From positions 186,001 to 250,000 of the forward strand of contig NC_087092.1 of NCBI RefSeq assembly GCF_963855985.1: a DNA stretch of 64,000 nt, given 5' to 3'. The stretch comes from Ostrinia nubilalis. Lineage: Eukaryota; Arthropoda; Insecta; Lepidoptera; Crambidae. The position numbers and the translations under genes are program-made. The notes beneath the pieces were generated by a model. That model ran no database searches, was not told the DNA's origin, and worked only from the letters and a program-made list of their open reading frames with translations. This document shows positions 45,501-58,400 of the stretch, piece after piece. Positions within the stretch are counted from its first letter, which is position 1, and every line of letters starts with the position of its first letter.

Positions 45501-48500
45501 TGATTTATGTAAACATAAATAAAATTAACATCAATTTTAAAATTTGCCCAGCATTTTCCACAAACTCATATAAAGTAAGTACTTGTCTTGTATGACAATG
45601 TATCATGTTCCTAGTAAGTCGTATTCGTCAACTATCGAGAGGATCGATCTAAGGCCTCAGCAGCCCTAGTGTTCCCCAATTGCCCGAATATTGCGTGGTG
45701 CTTGGTAGAATGAGATCCATCGCTAATGTAGCTTGAAGGAAGCAACTTTATCTTGCAATAGATCTTGGAGCAATGGCGCGCACGTGTGTGTTAGCACACG
45801 GACCGTTGAGTCCGCTACAGTGTACAGGAGTTCGGTAGACGAGAACCTGGAGATCAATACATAATATCAATATATGTATACCGAGGATACATGATTAAAT
45901 GACTACATGATGCAATGAATAAATGATTTTGCATTTGAATTTGAGGTAAAAGGGAGCACTTGCAATTTGTGCCCACCGCAATAGTGTAGCCAAGAAAGAG
46001 AAGAGATATACCCTAATTAATCTCTATGACACTTACCTATTGCTAAATACTTCTGTGACCCCACAAAGCCCTCACTTCAATTGAAAATTCAACATTTAAT
46101 GTGTAAAAACAGATCTTTTAGCTGCGCCTCGCCTGGTACTGGAACCCACTTATTTGCTCTCCACTGGTTACACGTCGCAAGTGCACACGTTTTCGTATGA
46201 AATGTCAGTGCGAGTCTTTCGAGTTATTTCGGTAGGCACGTTCCAGCGGGAGATCACTGGGACTGACAATTACGGGGAATACGCACTTCTTATCTCCACG
46301 TGGACGTCAAACCCGATAAAATAAGCTAAATTGACGAACAAAACAAGAATAGGTGTACAGGTATTTTAGCCAAGTAATACGAGTAAGTGATAGTTACTCG
46401 TAAGCATTGTTTATCCCGTCGCCAATGCTTTTGCTAGTAAGGCCACTTTACCTAATTTGTTGAGTTGGTTACCTAGACATACATAATCATCCAATTATCC
46501 GGCTAATATCGAGAAATGAAAACGAGTTCATAAAGGAGAAAAGCCACGGGAAAGTTCTGAAAATGAAAGTCGAAAGTCGAGTGCAGTGTCCACCGACACA
46601 ATATGCGAATTTACGCCTGACCTGGTCTTGCGCGAGGCCAGGGTTCAGTGCCAGTCAAGGGCGCCCATTCATCATTATTCTCGCTGATGAATGAATGCGA
46701 ATGAGAGTACGGACTCAATGGCAGCATTTTCGCACGGTATCAATGCGCAAACAAGCCAAAGATAACAGAAAAGTAAAGTTGTAGGTACAATATCGTGTTA
46801 GCAGCAGTTAATTATGACGCTGTAGGTACTTTTACCCACCGTAGCTAGGTATTTCCTAAATTTTAGTCTTAGACCATTTAGCGAACTGCTAGCTAGTGAA
46901 TGAAAGTCGATTTAATTAATTCACAGTGTTTAAATGCCATGCATGATAAGTGCATACTCGTATATGACAATAAAAAGCATGATGGAAAATGAAAATGGAA
47001 AATGAATGATGGCTTAATTAACACATTGCTACGTACAATTTATAGTACATTAGAAATCTTATTATGGAAAAAAAGGTACATAATATAATCTGCATTGTAT
47101 ATTAGAAATAAAATCATCATTTAGGTAATCAACTGGTGGTTTTATTCACGCTATGTGAAGGTAGCAAAAGTAAGAGTTGTTATTGAAGCGGCGCGGGCGC
47201 AGGAAGTTCGGTTTCACCGCGCGCTTGACCGCGACGGGTTTTTGGCGCGAAAACAAATTAAAACAAGCAATAATAACAAACAGAACCACTTTTGCAATGG
47301 TAGACACATTAAATCAAATGTTTATTTCCTTTAATTTACCTAGTTAGACACATTTTTATGGCTTTTATCTAATTAGTAATGTTGTTGTTTGATTGCTTCT
47401 GTTAAAATGCGGAATGAAATAAATGGTTCATTATCAGTAATGGTGGTATTCATATAAATCATTTAACCAATGCACCATATCTCCATCAAAAGTGGTTAGC
47501 ATTTTCATTAACTATTTTTACAAATTACTTGTTTTTATAAAAGAGTATTTAAGTGGAAAGTAGGTACCTACTTATTGGTCCCACGGTCCTGTAATTTATG
47601 CAAAACGCATTATGGCAAAATTTTATTTAAAGGCTTTCTTTGTTTTTTCTTGTTTACACTGTCTTCGGCCAGTGGAGCGTGACTGGATTTATAAAATAAT
47701 CTGCTTTGTCCAAGAAACGAGCGCGAAACGCTGTCCTTAAAAATATGCTCGCAACAATAGATAAAGTGTAGAGGGAACTCAGGCAGCATCCTCGCTATTT
47801 GTTACACTTGAGTTGTGGCAAGTAAGATTCTTTTTTGAGCTGTTAACATGAAAAAAAATTACCACATTATGTAAAACAACTCTAGGTATTTAATTTGATT
47901 AAGCTTTCAGGTATCAATTTAAACTATCAAACAGTTTGGGTGTCTGAACTTTAGCAAGATTTGCAATGACACCTACATATAGCTGTCGAAATATTTATTA
48001 TCAAACGAACACAAAATATCTCCAAATACAGTAAAGTATTAAGAGCACTCAATCACTCCAGTAACGGTGCCGAATTCCAAAACGTCGGCTCCGGTTCATA
48101 TTCGTGGGATTTCTCGTCGATCCATTGAGCCCAGCTCTACGCGATTAAGAGATCAATCCCGCTGCGTGATGCACGCCCGCGCCATCAACTCCCGCGCAGC
48201 TTTATTCCATAGTACTTCTTTTTTTGGTCCACTACTTATAAAAAAAAACCCTTTTTGTGTCTTATCTGGGATCCAAGATCCAAGTAAATACCTAACTGTT
48301 ATCTGAGGGATGAGTAAGCATCAACCCAAAAGTTGCGTCGCCGTGTCTTTAGATATGGTAACTACACTAGTGTATATCAATTGTTCATTTCACACAGTAT
48401 TCAAAGTTGATACATGATGACATCATAAGTATGTGCTGCAGTCAATGCAAGCTGATTGCTTTTAAACGACGTTGCAAATTGATGGCTAATATTATTGGCT

Positions 48501-49560
48501 ACGACCGCGGTCAAAGGAGCATTCTATTTGCGTGCGAGCAGTTCAATTGTATCTATGGGTGCTTGATAAAGGATACAGATTGAGACGTGTGAATGACCTC
48601 TCAGGCCAAATGGAGGACACTTATGCAAATGAATCGAGGTGACATGGCTACAAACAATGGTTTCAAAGTGGCGATTGTCACCAATCAACTAAAAGGTATT
48701 TTATAAGCACAACAAGTGAATGGATTTCTTACTAGTAAAGCGATTTTCAATAGATTCGTCAAATTACATTACGTAACTGATATTAAATAAGATCAAGATT
48801 AATGATTAAATGATACTATTACACTTATTAGGAATGTAAAACCAGCAATATTTAGAATCTAATTAGGTTTATTTGCGTACATGTTTGCACAATTTAATGA
48901 ACAATGGTCGAGTTTATAAAACGGACATGCTCCGGAGGAGATAACCTAAACTAACAAAGACTACGTTACACATTCAATTGCACACGGTTGTTAGTCCGAT
49001 GAGCAGAAAGTTGTAAAGTAAGGTTCGTATGTACTGCTCTCTTCATATTTACACTGACATGATGATCAGCCTGCATAAATGATTTTCAGTTAAAAGTCCC
49101 ACAACAAGGACGAGCTCCGTATCTTTTGCAGTTAACTTGTTACCATTTATATTCATTAATAATGCCAATAAAATCTCTAAATTGAGCGTTTAGATCTCTG
49201 CAGCTATTTCTGCGTTGTCCTCGGCCTGATTGGATAAAAGTTCAAGTTTGCCGTCAGTATCGCGGCATTGATCAGCCCATCTACGATTTATATCGATTTA
49301 GATCGGCGCTGGAGACCCGACACATCTAAATGACACTTCCGCGATCTTAGATTAGCCAGCTAAGGTTACTTTACTTTTTAGTTCAGAGATTAAAGATAGT
49401 GTTGTGAACCATGTGAAGCCATAAAGAAAATTTAATAGTACTGGCAAAAACAATATTTTCAGTATGAAAATCAGTAATAATATTTTCAGTCTGTAACGAA
49501 GTTAAGAAAACTTAATTCAACTACTGGAATTAATTCATATTATATTAGTCATAGTCATAG
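42545..49560. other. No gene recognised
   Basis: Seven kilobases of AT-rich DNA. A possible non-LTR 3' fragment lies at about 45600-45945, ending GAATAAATGATTTTGC. GC-rich patches occur at 42640-42710, 47185-47245 and 48085-48190. No ORF shows family motifs or paired splice sites. Confidence 0.4.
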
Positions 49561-49569
49561 TCTTAAACG

Positions 49570-49575
49570 TTTATT
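49570..49575 (-). terminator. Polyadenylation signal of the UGT gene
   Basis: AATAAA on the minus strand, 49 nt beyond the UGT stop codon. Spacing fits a short 3' UTR. Confidence 0.6.
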
Positions 49576-49623
49576 GCATCATGTTGGTACTTGGATCTTA
49601 AATAATAATACAGAGTATTATAT

Positions 49624-52600
49624 TCACTTATTCTTCTTTTCCATATCTTTCAGATGGACCTGAGCAACCTTAACGACTTTCGACAAGAACCAGAGGAACA
49701 GGAAAAATAGCACCCACAGGTCTGCGTGGTACCTCTCAAGGGCAGGCATGGTCACCGCAGGCGATAGCAGATGGGTCGCCCCCCTGGTTTCAATAACTAG
49801 GTTCACCCAATACAGAAGCTCAGAGGTTGGGGGTTGGATGCGACTCTTGAACACCGCTGATGCTTGTTTCATGTTCCTTCCATAGCTGAGGAAAGAAGAA
49901 GTTAAGGAAGTTACAAATCAGATAAAATTATTTATAGTGAAAATTAAAAATTAAAGTTTAAGTATTAGGTCAATCGCTTTGACTTACTTGACTTGACTTA
50001 TGGTCCTATGTCCCCTAGATGGGGCAGAGGGCGTGGGGTAAAGGTCAATCGCTTTGGAGCTAAAAAATTATAAAAAATACTAACTTAGGGTCCCTCAGAA
50101 CTTTTTCAATCGTCCCTTGAAGTGTCCAGGGCAGGTATTTGTTTATTTGAACCTTCCGACCCAATAATCGACCCACCAAAAGGTCAACGTTCACATTCTG
50201 CTCGCCAGAACTTGGAACAGCTACAAAAGGGACTCCGCAATGAGTGGCTTCCATCAACGAAGAGAGACTTCCGTCAGTGACAAATAACACGGTGTTGGGA
50301 TGACCTGTAAAATATATTTTTATTTATTTAGGTAACCAGATACAATTGTGAAGCTTGCAAAGATTCATTCAGTGTACTTGTGAACCAATAATTGTGCTTC
50401 TGTTACGAGATATCTTAAAAGTGTTAACGGTTATGTAAATGGATTCTTACACAATATGCCCAATTGTGGCGCCCGGTCCAGCAAACGAATATTCTTAGGA
50501 ACATATTCCACGGGGTCTTCCAATTGCCAGAGCACTAAATATTCCAACTGACTCAAGGCATCCAGCATTTGTGTCTTCAGTTGGTGAGGCAGGTTTCTTT
50601 GTAAGTTTCCGAGATTGATTAAGATCACTCCCTTTTTGGTGTTATCCATAAACGCTTGCAGACTCTATAAAAAACTTTATGGTATTTAATTAAACATCTA
50701 GTTCCATGTATTTTTCAATAACAAACACACACTTTAAGTAACTCTTTTATCTCCCTAATCCACATCTTTGACGTGCTAATTAATTAAAAAGCATGAACTG
50801 TTCAATGACCATATGAGATTGCTCATGTACCTTAGCCAAAGGTGGTATTGGTTCCCGAATGTGATGGCCCCCAACAAGTTTGACGTTTTGTGGCAGCGGC
50901 AGCGTCTGCCCCAGCGGTGGGTTGGAGTTCACTAGCAGAAGGGAGCCGTTGTAGACCACGTCCTCGTAGTTCGGCAAGAGACGCTTGCGCAGTTGCATCG
51001 GGGTTCGGAAGATGGCGTCATATGCTGGTATCTCGATAAAGTGCTCGATGTAACTGCAAGTTTGAATAAATAAGAATTACTAAGTTATTACCAGAAAATC
51101 CTCGATTAGTAAACTGGAAAAGTAGAATAATAAAACGTAAACGATGTAATGATAGTTCCGAGAAAAAGATATGAGACGTGGTGGAAGATGTGCTCAAAAA
51201 GTCAATAGCAATGATCATAACTATCCAAAGTACATAGCCGTAGCAGGACAAAGAGTTTTCTAAATCAGTCGCCTTTCTTTTAAAGAAATTATACCAGATT
51301 AAAATGCTTACTATGCCCACAGGTTGTAGTAAGCCTGCAGCCCCAGCCCATACGCCCGGTCCTTAGCGGTGAAGGGCACAGCAGGCACGTGGCCTGAGAG
51401 CGGGTCCACGCTGTAGGCCGCGCCCGGCTGCTCGTGCAGCAGCGCCAGGCTGCGCCCCGACGCGTCGCCGTGGACGTACCAGATCAGCGGGCACTCGAAT
51501 AAAGACGCAAGACTGAAAACCCATTAGTGTTGATTTTATTGTTGTCTATTTCAGTAGACGGAAAAAGAGTTTAATACATATCTGATCAGAAATTGATGTA
51601 ACTTGGTCAGTTCAAACCGTATTTTAATAAATACAGATACATTAGTTACTACAACTTATGCTTAAATTTTATGCATATCTACTATATAAAAATAAGTCGG
51701 GGTTTCCTTCCTGACGCTATAACTCCAGAACGCACGAACCGATTTCCACGGTTTTGCATTCGTTGGAAAGGTCTCGGGCTCCGTGAGGTTTATAGCAAAG
51801 AAAATTCAGGAAAATTTAACAAACGAAATTCCACGCGGGCGAAGCCGCGGGCGGAAAGCTAGTGTAATATAAATAAAGCATATTTTGTGATTATTTCTTA
51901 AACGAAATGTTCCAAATTCCTTTTTTGTATAAAATTCTCGGCAATTTTGTGACCATAATGACTATGAAAATTCTGAAATCTTTCTCAGCTAAGCTTTTTT
52001 GTTTTTCTGCGAAAATCGCATCATATTATAACGGTCGACTTGGACCGGTAACTCGGCAAGCACTTTTGTAAGAGATGTTTAAGGTGAGAAGGCATTTCTA
52101 TTTATTAATTGAAAAGCCCCGAAGGAATACGGCATAAAGCCTGAATACGAAATTAAAATTCTACGCAAACAATGGTCGCCTTTCAATGAAATTAATAACA
52201 ACCTACTTTACACTAACATTGATTCTGAAAACTGGAATTGCGCGAAAGTTAATTATATGAAAAAGGTAATCGGAGAAAACTCAAAGAAATTAATCCAACT
52301 TTAGAATAATTTTCATTAGTAAAATATTATGTATTTAACCTTAAGGTAGCTACATCAAAAGTAATTAATTACGTTTTCCAATCTTGTTTTGTTATTTCTA
52401 TTAATGAACTAGCTCCCCGCCCGCGGCTTAGCCCGCGTGGAATTTCGTTTGTTAAATTTTCCTAAATTTTCTTTGCTATAAACCTCACGGAGCCCGAGAC
52501 CTTTCCAACGAATGCAAAACCGTGGAAATCGGTTCGTGCGTTCTGGAGTTATAGCGTCAGGGAGGAAAACCCGACTTATTTTTATATAGTAGATTTTGTT

Positions 52601-54236
52601 ATTACTACTACAAACTTGGTTATTTTGGGTTGCTTTATTAGGTTTCATGATTTAAAAATACTCATTAACTTAATTTTAGGCAAATAAATAGAATTTATAA
52701 TTAGCTTCATCTTGACTTTGACTAAAAACAATATTTTTCTTGATTATAATTACTTACGGAGCTAAAAGTCCGCTGTAGAACCAATCTACGACGACAGCGT
52801 CGAAGGCTGTAGAAGGGTCGTGGATCAGCTGCCTTATAGCTTCATGCTGCAGGGCATTTTTGGCATATCGTGGGCCGCTCTTCAAGACGAAGTGCGCTGG
52901 CTGTCCGTTGCTCGATACTTGCTTATCATTTGGTAATTCCTTGGCTGAGGATGAAGTTCACACAACAAGTAAAACAGTTTTACATATTTGAAATCTAATT
53001 TATATTACTTTTATAAGTATTCATAGGAAATGTAGCAGTAAATAAACCATCAACAAGCAGTTTATAAGAAGTGTCTTGTTATAAGCTCGAGTTCACGTTG
53101 TTCAGAGCAAATTCCCGGCGAGTTCGCAACACGCTGGAGTAACATGAGTGGAGACGCCTTAAACTATTCCTGAGCTCTACGTGCCTGCAGCTCGCTTTAC
53201 ACTTTGTACTTCAGAAGTTTATAAGCTCTTCAAGTTTTATTTCGACTGACAGGGCTAAGTTAAGATGAGCTTTTCTCTTTTCCAATTTCATGAATCCGGG
53301 AGTTAGTAGAGTCAAAAGTGAAACAGATTTTAATCAAACATGACACCCAGATATAGAGACTTTGGTTCTCATCTAAAGAAACATACATTTTTGTTTGAGA
53401 ACATTGACAATATTTAGTCAATGAGAAGAATGTTACTCGAATACTTCAGTATCTCGTTGCATAAAATACTGGCTTTTCACAAAACGATTAGTTTTATTTA
53501 TTGCTGTAAACGATGTTATAAAAACACAACTCACCGGATTGCTGAGTGAGAATGGAACTGATGTCGACGTACGTGAGGTTGCTGTTCGATGTTTTTTTGG
53601 GGAACACGGACACGTAGGTAACCTGGTTAAATGGTTTATTCTTAACTTATTTCCGTTACAAACAGATTAATAACGACAAAGAAAGATAGTGGACTGGGGC
53701 ACAAAAACGTTCATTACTTTAGAGAGAAAGCAAAAAATTAATTGTATTTTGATTAGGCGTAGGCAGCAGATCATTTATTTATTTGTATTTATTTTTAGCC
53801 TCAAATGTCGCGGCAATTTCATTCAGTTTGGTGTGACGTAAGTAGGCTTTCTTTTATAAATATTTTAATTAAGAACGTTAATTTAGTTTCTGTGGGTAGC
53901 TTAAAAGGTCAAATGTAGTTAATGGAAAATTATCAATATTCGCAATAGGTACAAATGTTGGAAATTTTACATTGAAATTAGATGATTCAAATAATAAAGC
54001 AAGAGTGTTTGATATCAATGTTTTGGAAGAAAGAAAGAATGCCTTTTAATTACAGAGTGTAGTGTCCTATCTACAAATGACAATAGCAAGTGTACCTCAT
54101 GGTCGCCAGCCAGCAGCGTCCGGACCACCGCGTTTCCCAGCTCGCTGTGTTCCCGGTCCGGCACCGGGAACACCACCAGGACCCTGGCGGCTGCGCACGC
54201 GCCGATCAGACACAGCGCGATCACATAGCACAGCAT
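49624..54236 (-). CDS. UDP-glycosyltransferase (UGT), complete eight-exon gene
   Basis: Minus-strand exons: 54096-54236, 53535-53622, 52758-52944, 51312-51512, 50831-51053, 50451-50664, 50085-50304, 49624-49885. All introns are GT-AG, phases agree, and the total of 1536 nt gives 511 aa, normal for insect UGTs. UGTs transfer a sugar from UDP-sugar to small lipophilic compounds in the ER lumen. The start is ATG at 54236, giving a signal peptide ([16 protein letters not shown]). His30 in [11 protein letters not shown] is the likely catalytic base, and Asp125 in [12 protein letters not shown] a candidate partner. The C-terminal anchor is near 481-496, with a KKNK (KKxx) ER-retrieval tail. The donor signature is present but altered: [13 protein letters not shown], then [19 protein letters not shown] and GEQNVN, where W.PQ, THGG and DQ..N are usual. 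Intron 3 carries two inverted Helitrons. No other UGT is visible in the window. Family placement and activity are unknown. Confidence 0.92.
51678..51862 (+). mobile_element. Short Helitron in UGT intron 3, copy 1
   Basis: 185 bp, A|TCTACTATATAAAAATAAG at the start and CGCGGGCGGAAAGCTAG|T at the end. It sits within the third UGT intron, antisense to the gene. The apparent 63-codon ORF is a translation of the repeat. Confidence 0.82.
52409..52593 (-). mobile_element. Short Helitron in UGT intron 3, copy 2
   Basis: Also 185 bp and nearly identical to copy 1 but in opposite orientation, about 546 bp away, sense with respect to the UGT gene. Flanked by A and T as expected for Helitrons. Confidence 0.82.
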
Positions 54237-54249
54237 TATGGACAAACTA

Positions 54250-55248
54250 ACGCGATGAGGTGATGATGAAGTCGCTAGATAATATGGGTACAGTCACGGT
54301 CAAAACTTAGGTAGGTAGGTAAGTATGTAAACATAAAAAAAAGATATGAAAATTGTCGTGTAAAACGTGAAAGCCATCAAATTGGCATATGAACTGGTGT
54401 GGGTAGAGGCGTAAAGTTTTATTTTTTAAATATTAAGTCAACTTCTGTTAAAAATATAGACATCAAAGACATAAATACTTTTCAACAAATGTTTTGTCAT
54501 TTAATCTCTCAGTGGTTTGTCACAAAGCAAGAAAAACATTTTAAATAAAAAAATAATATTTTGAAACTCTGATGATTTTTTTCGCGTGACTGTACAATCA
54601 GATAAGCCAGACCTTTCTTGTCATCGGAGCTGATAAACGTGATGCGTTATGATAACGAAAACCGGTTTTTATTTTAAAATTGCAGGAATTTCTTAGTTCT
54701 TAGTTCATGGTCATTTAATGCTATAAGTATTTATTTGCGTTCTTTCTTGCTAGGTACTCGTATATAGGTGTAGCATGACACTGTTAACAACGTGGAATCC
54801 TTAAACTAATGTCCGATTCACACACAATAATTTTGTAAAACATTTTTTGAGAAATAAACAATGTTTCAAAAGTTAAATTGGGACATAGACGGCCTATGAT
54901 TAAGGGATATTGACGTGGAACTTCGAGGAAGTGGAATATCTACGACTGTGATCTTTGATGCGTTAGCAAGGGCACTGCGCCATCAGGCTTAAACAAAGAT
55001 ATTCAGAGATAGTCTTTGGGCACTCCAACAATTGATATTGGCTCTTGTCCTCACATTTCAATTAAAGGTCTCAATGGATTTTCCGAAAGGATTCATACAC
55101 TAGTAGGCCCATTCGAGGACATTTGATTTCGGACGACTGCTCTACCAATCCAATTATTATTCAGGCTGCAACATTGAACAAATTAAATTACTGTAGATTC
55201 GAAATCAAATTCTGTAATCATAGGATTGATATACTTATTTTGATATTG
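54250..55248. other. UGT upstream region; no gene recognised
   Basis: AT-rich DNA upstream of the UGT start, with a TAGG simple repeat at 54309-54320. No clear TATA box or initiator could be assigned to the UGT. Confidence 0.4.
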
Positions 55249-55250
55249 TA

Positions 55251-55464
55251 ATGAGGGCTATCGTTTTTATACTTAACAGTTGGCACCCCTGGCGATTGAC
55301 AGGACCTTACTCTACAGTGGCGCCATCTTGATGAGTGCAAATGCGATAGTCCTCCTACCACTTTAGCGCTCACAAGTTGGCGCCACTGTCTTCACTACTA
55401 GCAAGTGACAGGACCTTACTCTACAGTGGCGCTAACTGGTGAGCGCTAAAACGATAGCCCTCAT
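55251..55464. mobile_element. TA-flanked MITE with internal direct repeats
   Basis: Terminal inverted repeats ATGAGGGCTATCGTTTT...AAAACGATAGCCCTCAT with TA on both sides (55249-55250, 55465-55466). Inside, GACAGGACCTTACTCTACAG plus TGGCGC occurs twice (about 55299 and 55408). 214 bp without coding capacity. Confidence 0.8.
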
Positions 55465-55466
55465 TA

Positions 55467-58400
55467 ATTGCATTGTATTGTAACTATTTTGCGTTCTCTA
55501 AATCTTCATATAGATAGATTAAGAGGACATGAAGTAGTTATTGAGCACGTAGAATAATGTGCTGATGAAGCACATCATATTCTGACATGTCATTGTGACA
55601 AAATGAAATCTTTACATTGAAGTAAATTCTTCAATCATTATGTTATAAGATGTTATAATTTTTTTTCACGGTTCTGTTATTAATTTATAACCAAAGTTAT
55701 TATTTCACTGAGCTATTTTCTACTAAATCTGATTATAACTTGTCTTTAAGTTAATATGATATTAGTTTGACTCATCTCACTTGTTTTTAAGTTCAAGGCT
55801 TCTCTAGAAATCTTGTTAATATTCATGAAGTCAGTAACAATGAGCTATTTTAAAATAATATAACCGTTTTAGTAATTGGTTAATAGTATTCAACAACAAT
55901 TTTATGTAAATTGGTGGAATGGGCTGTTGTTTTCAAATTCTAATTTAATTCGTTATTAGTTTGTAGGCCCTTTTCAGGGCAGAGATATTAAAATTAATAT
56001 TCCTGAACATATGTTTGTGGTAAACATTAACAAAATTACGTACATCGTAATGTATGGTGATACTGCAACGTTCGTATTAAAACATACATTAGCAGTGTCT
56101 ATTAGGATTGTGTTTAGCAAACAGTAAACAATATTAACAACAAACAACTTTCTCCATCCATTAGCCGAACAAATATCTCCGAAACATAAATTTTCACTTG
56201 CACCAAGTTGTTAGAGCGCCGGCGAAGCAATTTACGACTGGATTTGGATTAAATGCGCCTATTTGTTTAAATTACACTCATCAGTTATCTACTCCGTAAA
56301 TGGCTGTTCTTTTCTACACCTATTTATGTTAATGCTCTATCGTTTAAACATTGAAGATTTTCTTAGAATTTTGTGTACCTAAAATGTAAAATTCCAAAAA
56401 ATTAATACCCACTTATCACGCACTTTTATGATTTAACCTTGAAGGAAGGCCACGCACTTTTTTGATTCAACCTTCAGGAAGGATTCGATGAAAGGAGTTG
56501 GAAAGGCTTGAAAAGTTTACTCGAAGAAAAGAAATGAGCAGTGGACATTATTTCAGGAAGCTTTTAAATTTTGATTCCTCTTATTATAAAGTTCCTGTTA
56601 AGCTCAGCTAAGAATAACCAATTCTCACAGGTACTAACAAAAGATTTTCTGGTCAAATTGTATCATACATCATCTAAATTACCTTACGTTTTGTTTTAAA
56701 ATGTAAAGGTAGATTAGTTTGAACTCGAGATACAATCAAAAAGCAATAAAAATAAATATTTCCTACTTTTCCAGTTTCTAATCGTCTGTTGCTAATTATC
56801 ATTGTGATTATAACCATTAACAATTTAATCTACTTGCTTTCTTTTCTAATATCTTATAGTGCTCCTTATCTGATTATGTCACTTAAAGTGCGTAGGTACT
56901 ACCTACATAGAGCGAAATTGTTAATAAAGTTGATTAACAATTTGGCTCCATGTACACACCCATTTTAACAAATGAGAGGAGAATGTGTCTCAACTTGTTA
57001 GTCCAATTAGCTAGTAAAAATAAGTAATGTAGAGATAATTAGTCGTCAGTGTAACTTGTAACTGCTATTAGTTTAAGATGAAATAATACGAGTAGAGCAG
57101 AAGAAAACAAAAATAAATAAATCTTTCTTTTCTAGTATGTACTAAAACTATTAATTTGTTATAAAAAATAACTTTTGCTTTTGCTAATTATTTCAACTTC
57201 AAAAGCCCATGTTTTGTCTTTGTGCTAACGTGCTACGTGCTACATGCGCTACTAGTAGCGCCATCTACAGCGCTACGGCTACACTATCAACGTGTTCTTG
57301 GTTTGAACGACCCAATCGCATGTTGCTTGTGGGTGGGTGTACGCGTACGTTCGTATCGTTACCAAGGAATAAAAGATGGCACTGCAAGCCTTTTACATTT
57401 GAAATCGTAGAATTAAAAACATTATAGATATAGAAAATTAAACGTAGGTATTGTAAAACTAATTTAATTAAGAAATTTCCATGAAGACTAATTAAGTGTT
57501 TAGTACTAGACTGGTAAGTTCTTCTCTTCATGCTGGATACAAAAAAAAATAATTTTGTTAAATTTTAACAAACCTTTTTTAGGACAAGTAAAGTAGGGAG
57601 AGGTACAAAAGAGGATAGGTAGGCCTATAATGAACAGAAAATCATATTGTGAGCATGCAAGAGCAGCCAAAATAATTTAAGTGTTAGTTATTAATACAAA
57701 AAAGAGGTGATAGTAAACATAATTAAGACAGGAGGCAAAAGAGCAAACTTTCAAAATTTCTTTCTCATTAGTAGACCAATTTCATAATATTCATTTAATT
57801 CTTATTAAATTTTAAAAACATTTAATGTTAACCTACGAAACACAGCACATCATTAGCTCCATTTTCAATTAATAATGAGGTCAAGGACGCGTTTAACCCT
57901 CTCAATATTCAACCCGTAGATCCTACTCAGTCCTAATATTTAGCAATATAGACAGAGACCACAATACGGAACACCTTGAACCCGAAAGAGACGGCGATAA
58001 AGTCAGAAAGCTGTAAACAGAGCCTTGACCGACTGCAGCGGGTTAGTCTTGGTGCGTAGACTCCAAAGAATATGAAAACAGATACTACCAGAAAAGGTTA
58101 AAGATTTTTTTTCCTATGTAATGATTTATGTGAAGCGTAAGTAATCTAAAAAAGTTTCTTTATTTCACAAGCTTTTGAAAAGCTTTGTGAACATAACACG
58201 AATGAAGTAATTATTATTTTAATAAAGTAGTATTTTTAGACGTTTAAATATTAATTATTATGTATTCCATAGGTATCCTACCTTAGTGGGAGAAACATAT
58301 TCTTTAATATGGACTTAGGTACTTAGGCAAAAACATTCGCTCGACACTTCTGCCATCCGATGTACCAGCAAGTGCATCGTCTCCATGACAACGCGCGCCA

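Noticed and set aside
50780..50998. 72-codon ORF ending in [16 protein letters not shown]
   Set aside because: Only the upstream part is coding. The tail runs past the donor at 50830 into the UGT intron.
51671..52648. ORFs of 63 and 79 codons sharing the peptide [16 protein letters not shown]
   Set aside because: These are translations of two inverted Helitron copies, not a duplicated gene or a UGT exon.
54237..54245. Start of the UGT three codons further upstream
   Set aside because: The upstream codon is TTG. The first in-frame ATG at 54236 gives a clean signal peptide.
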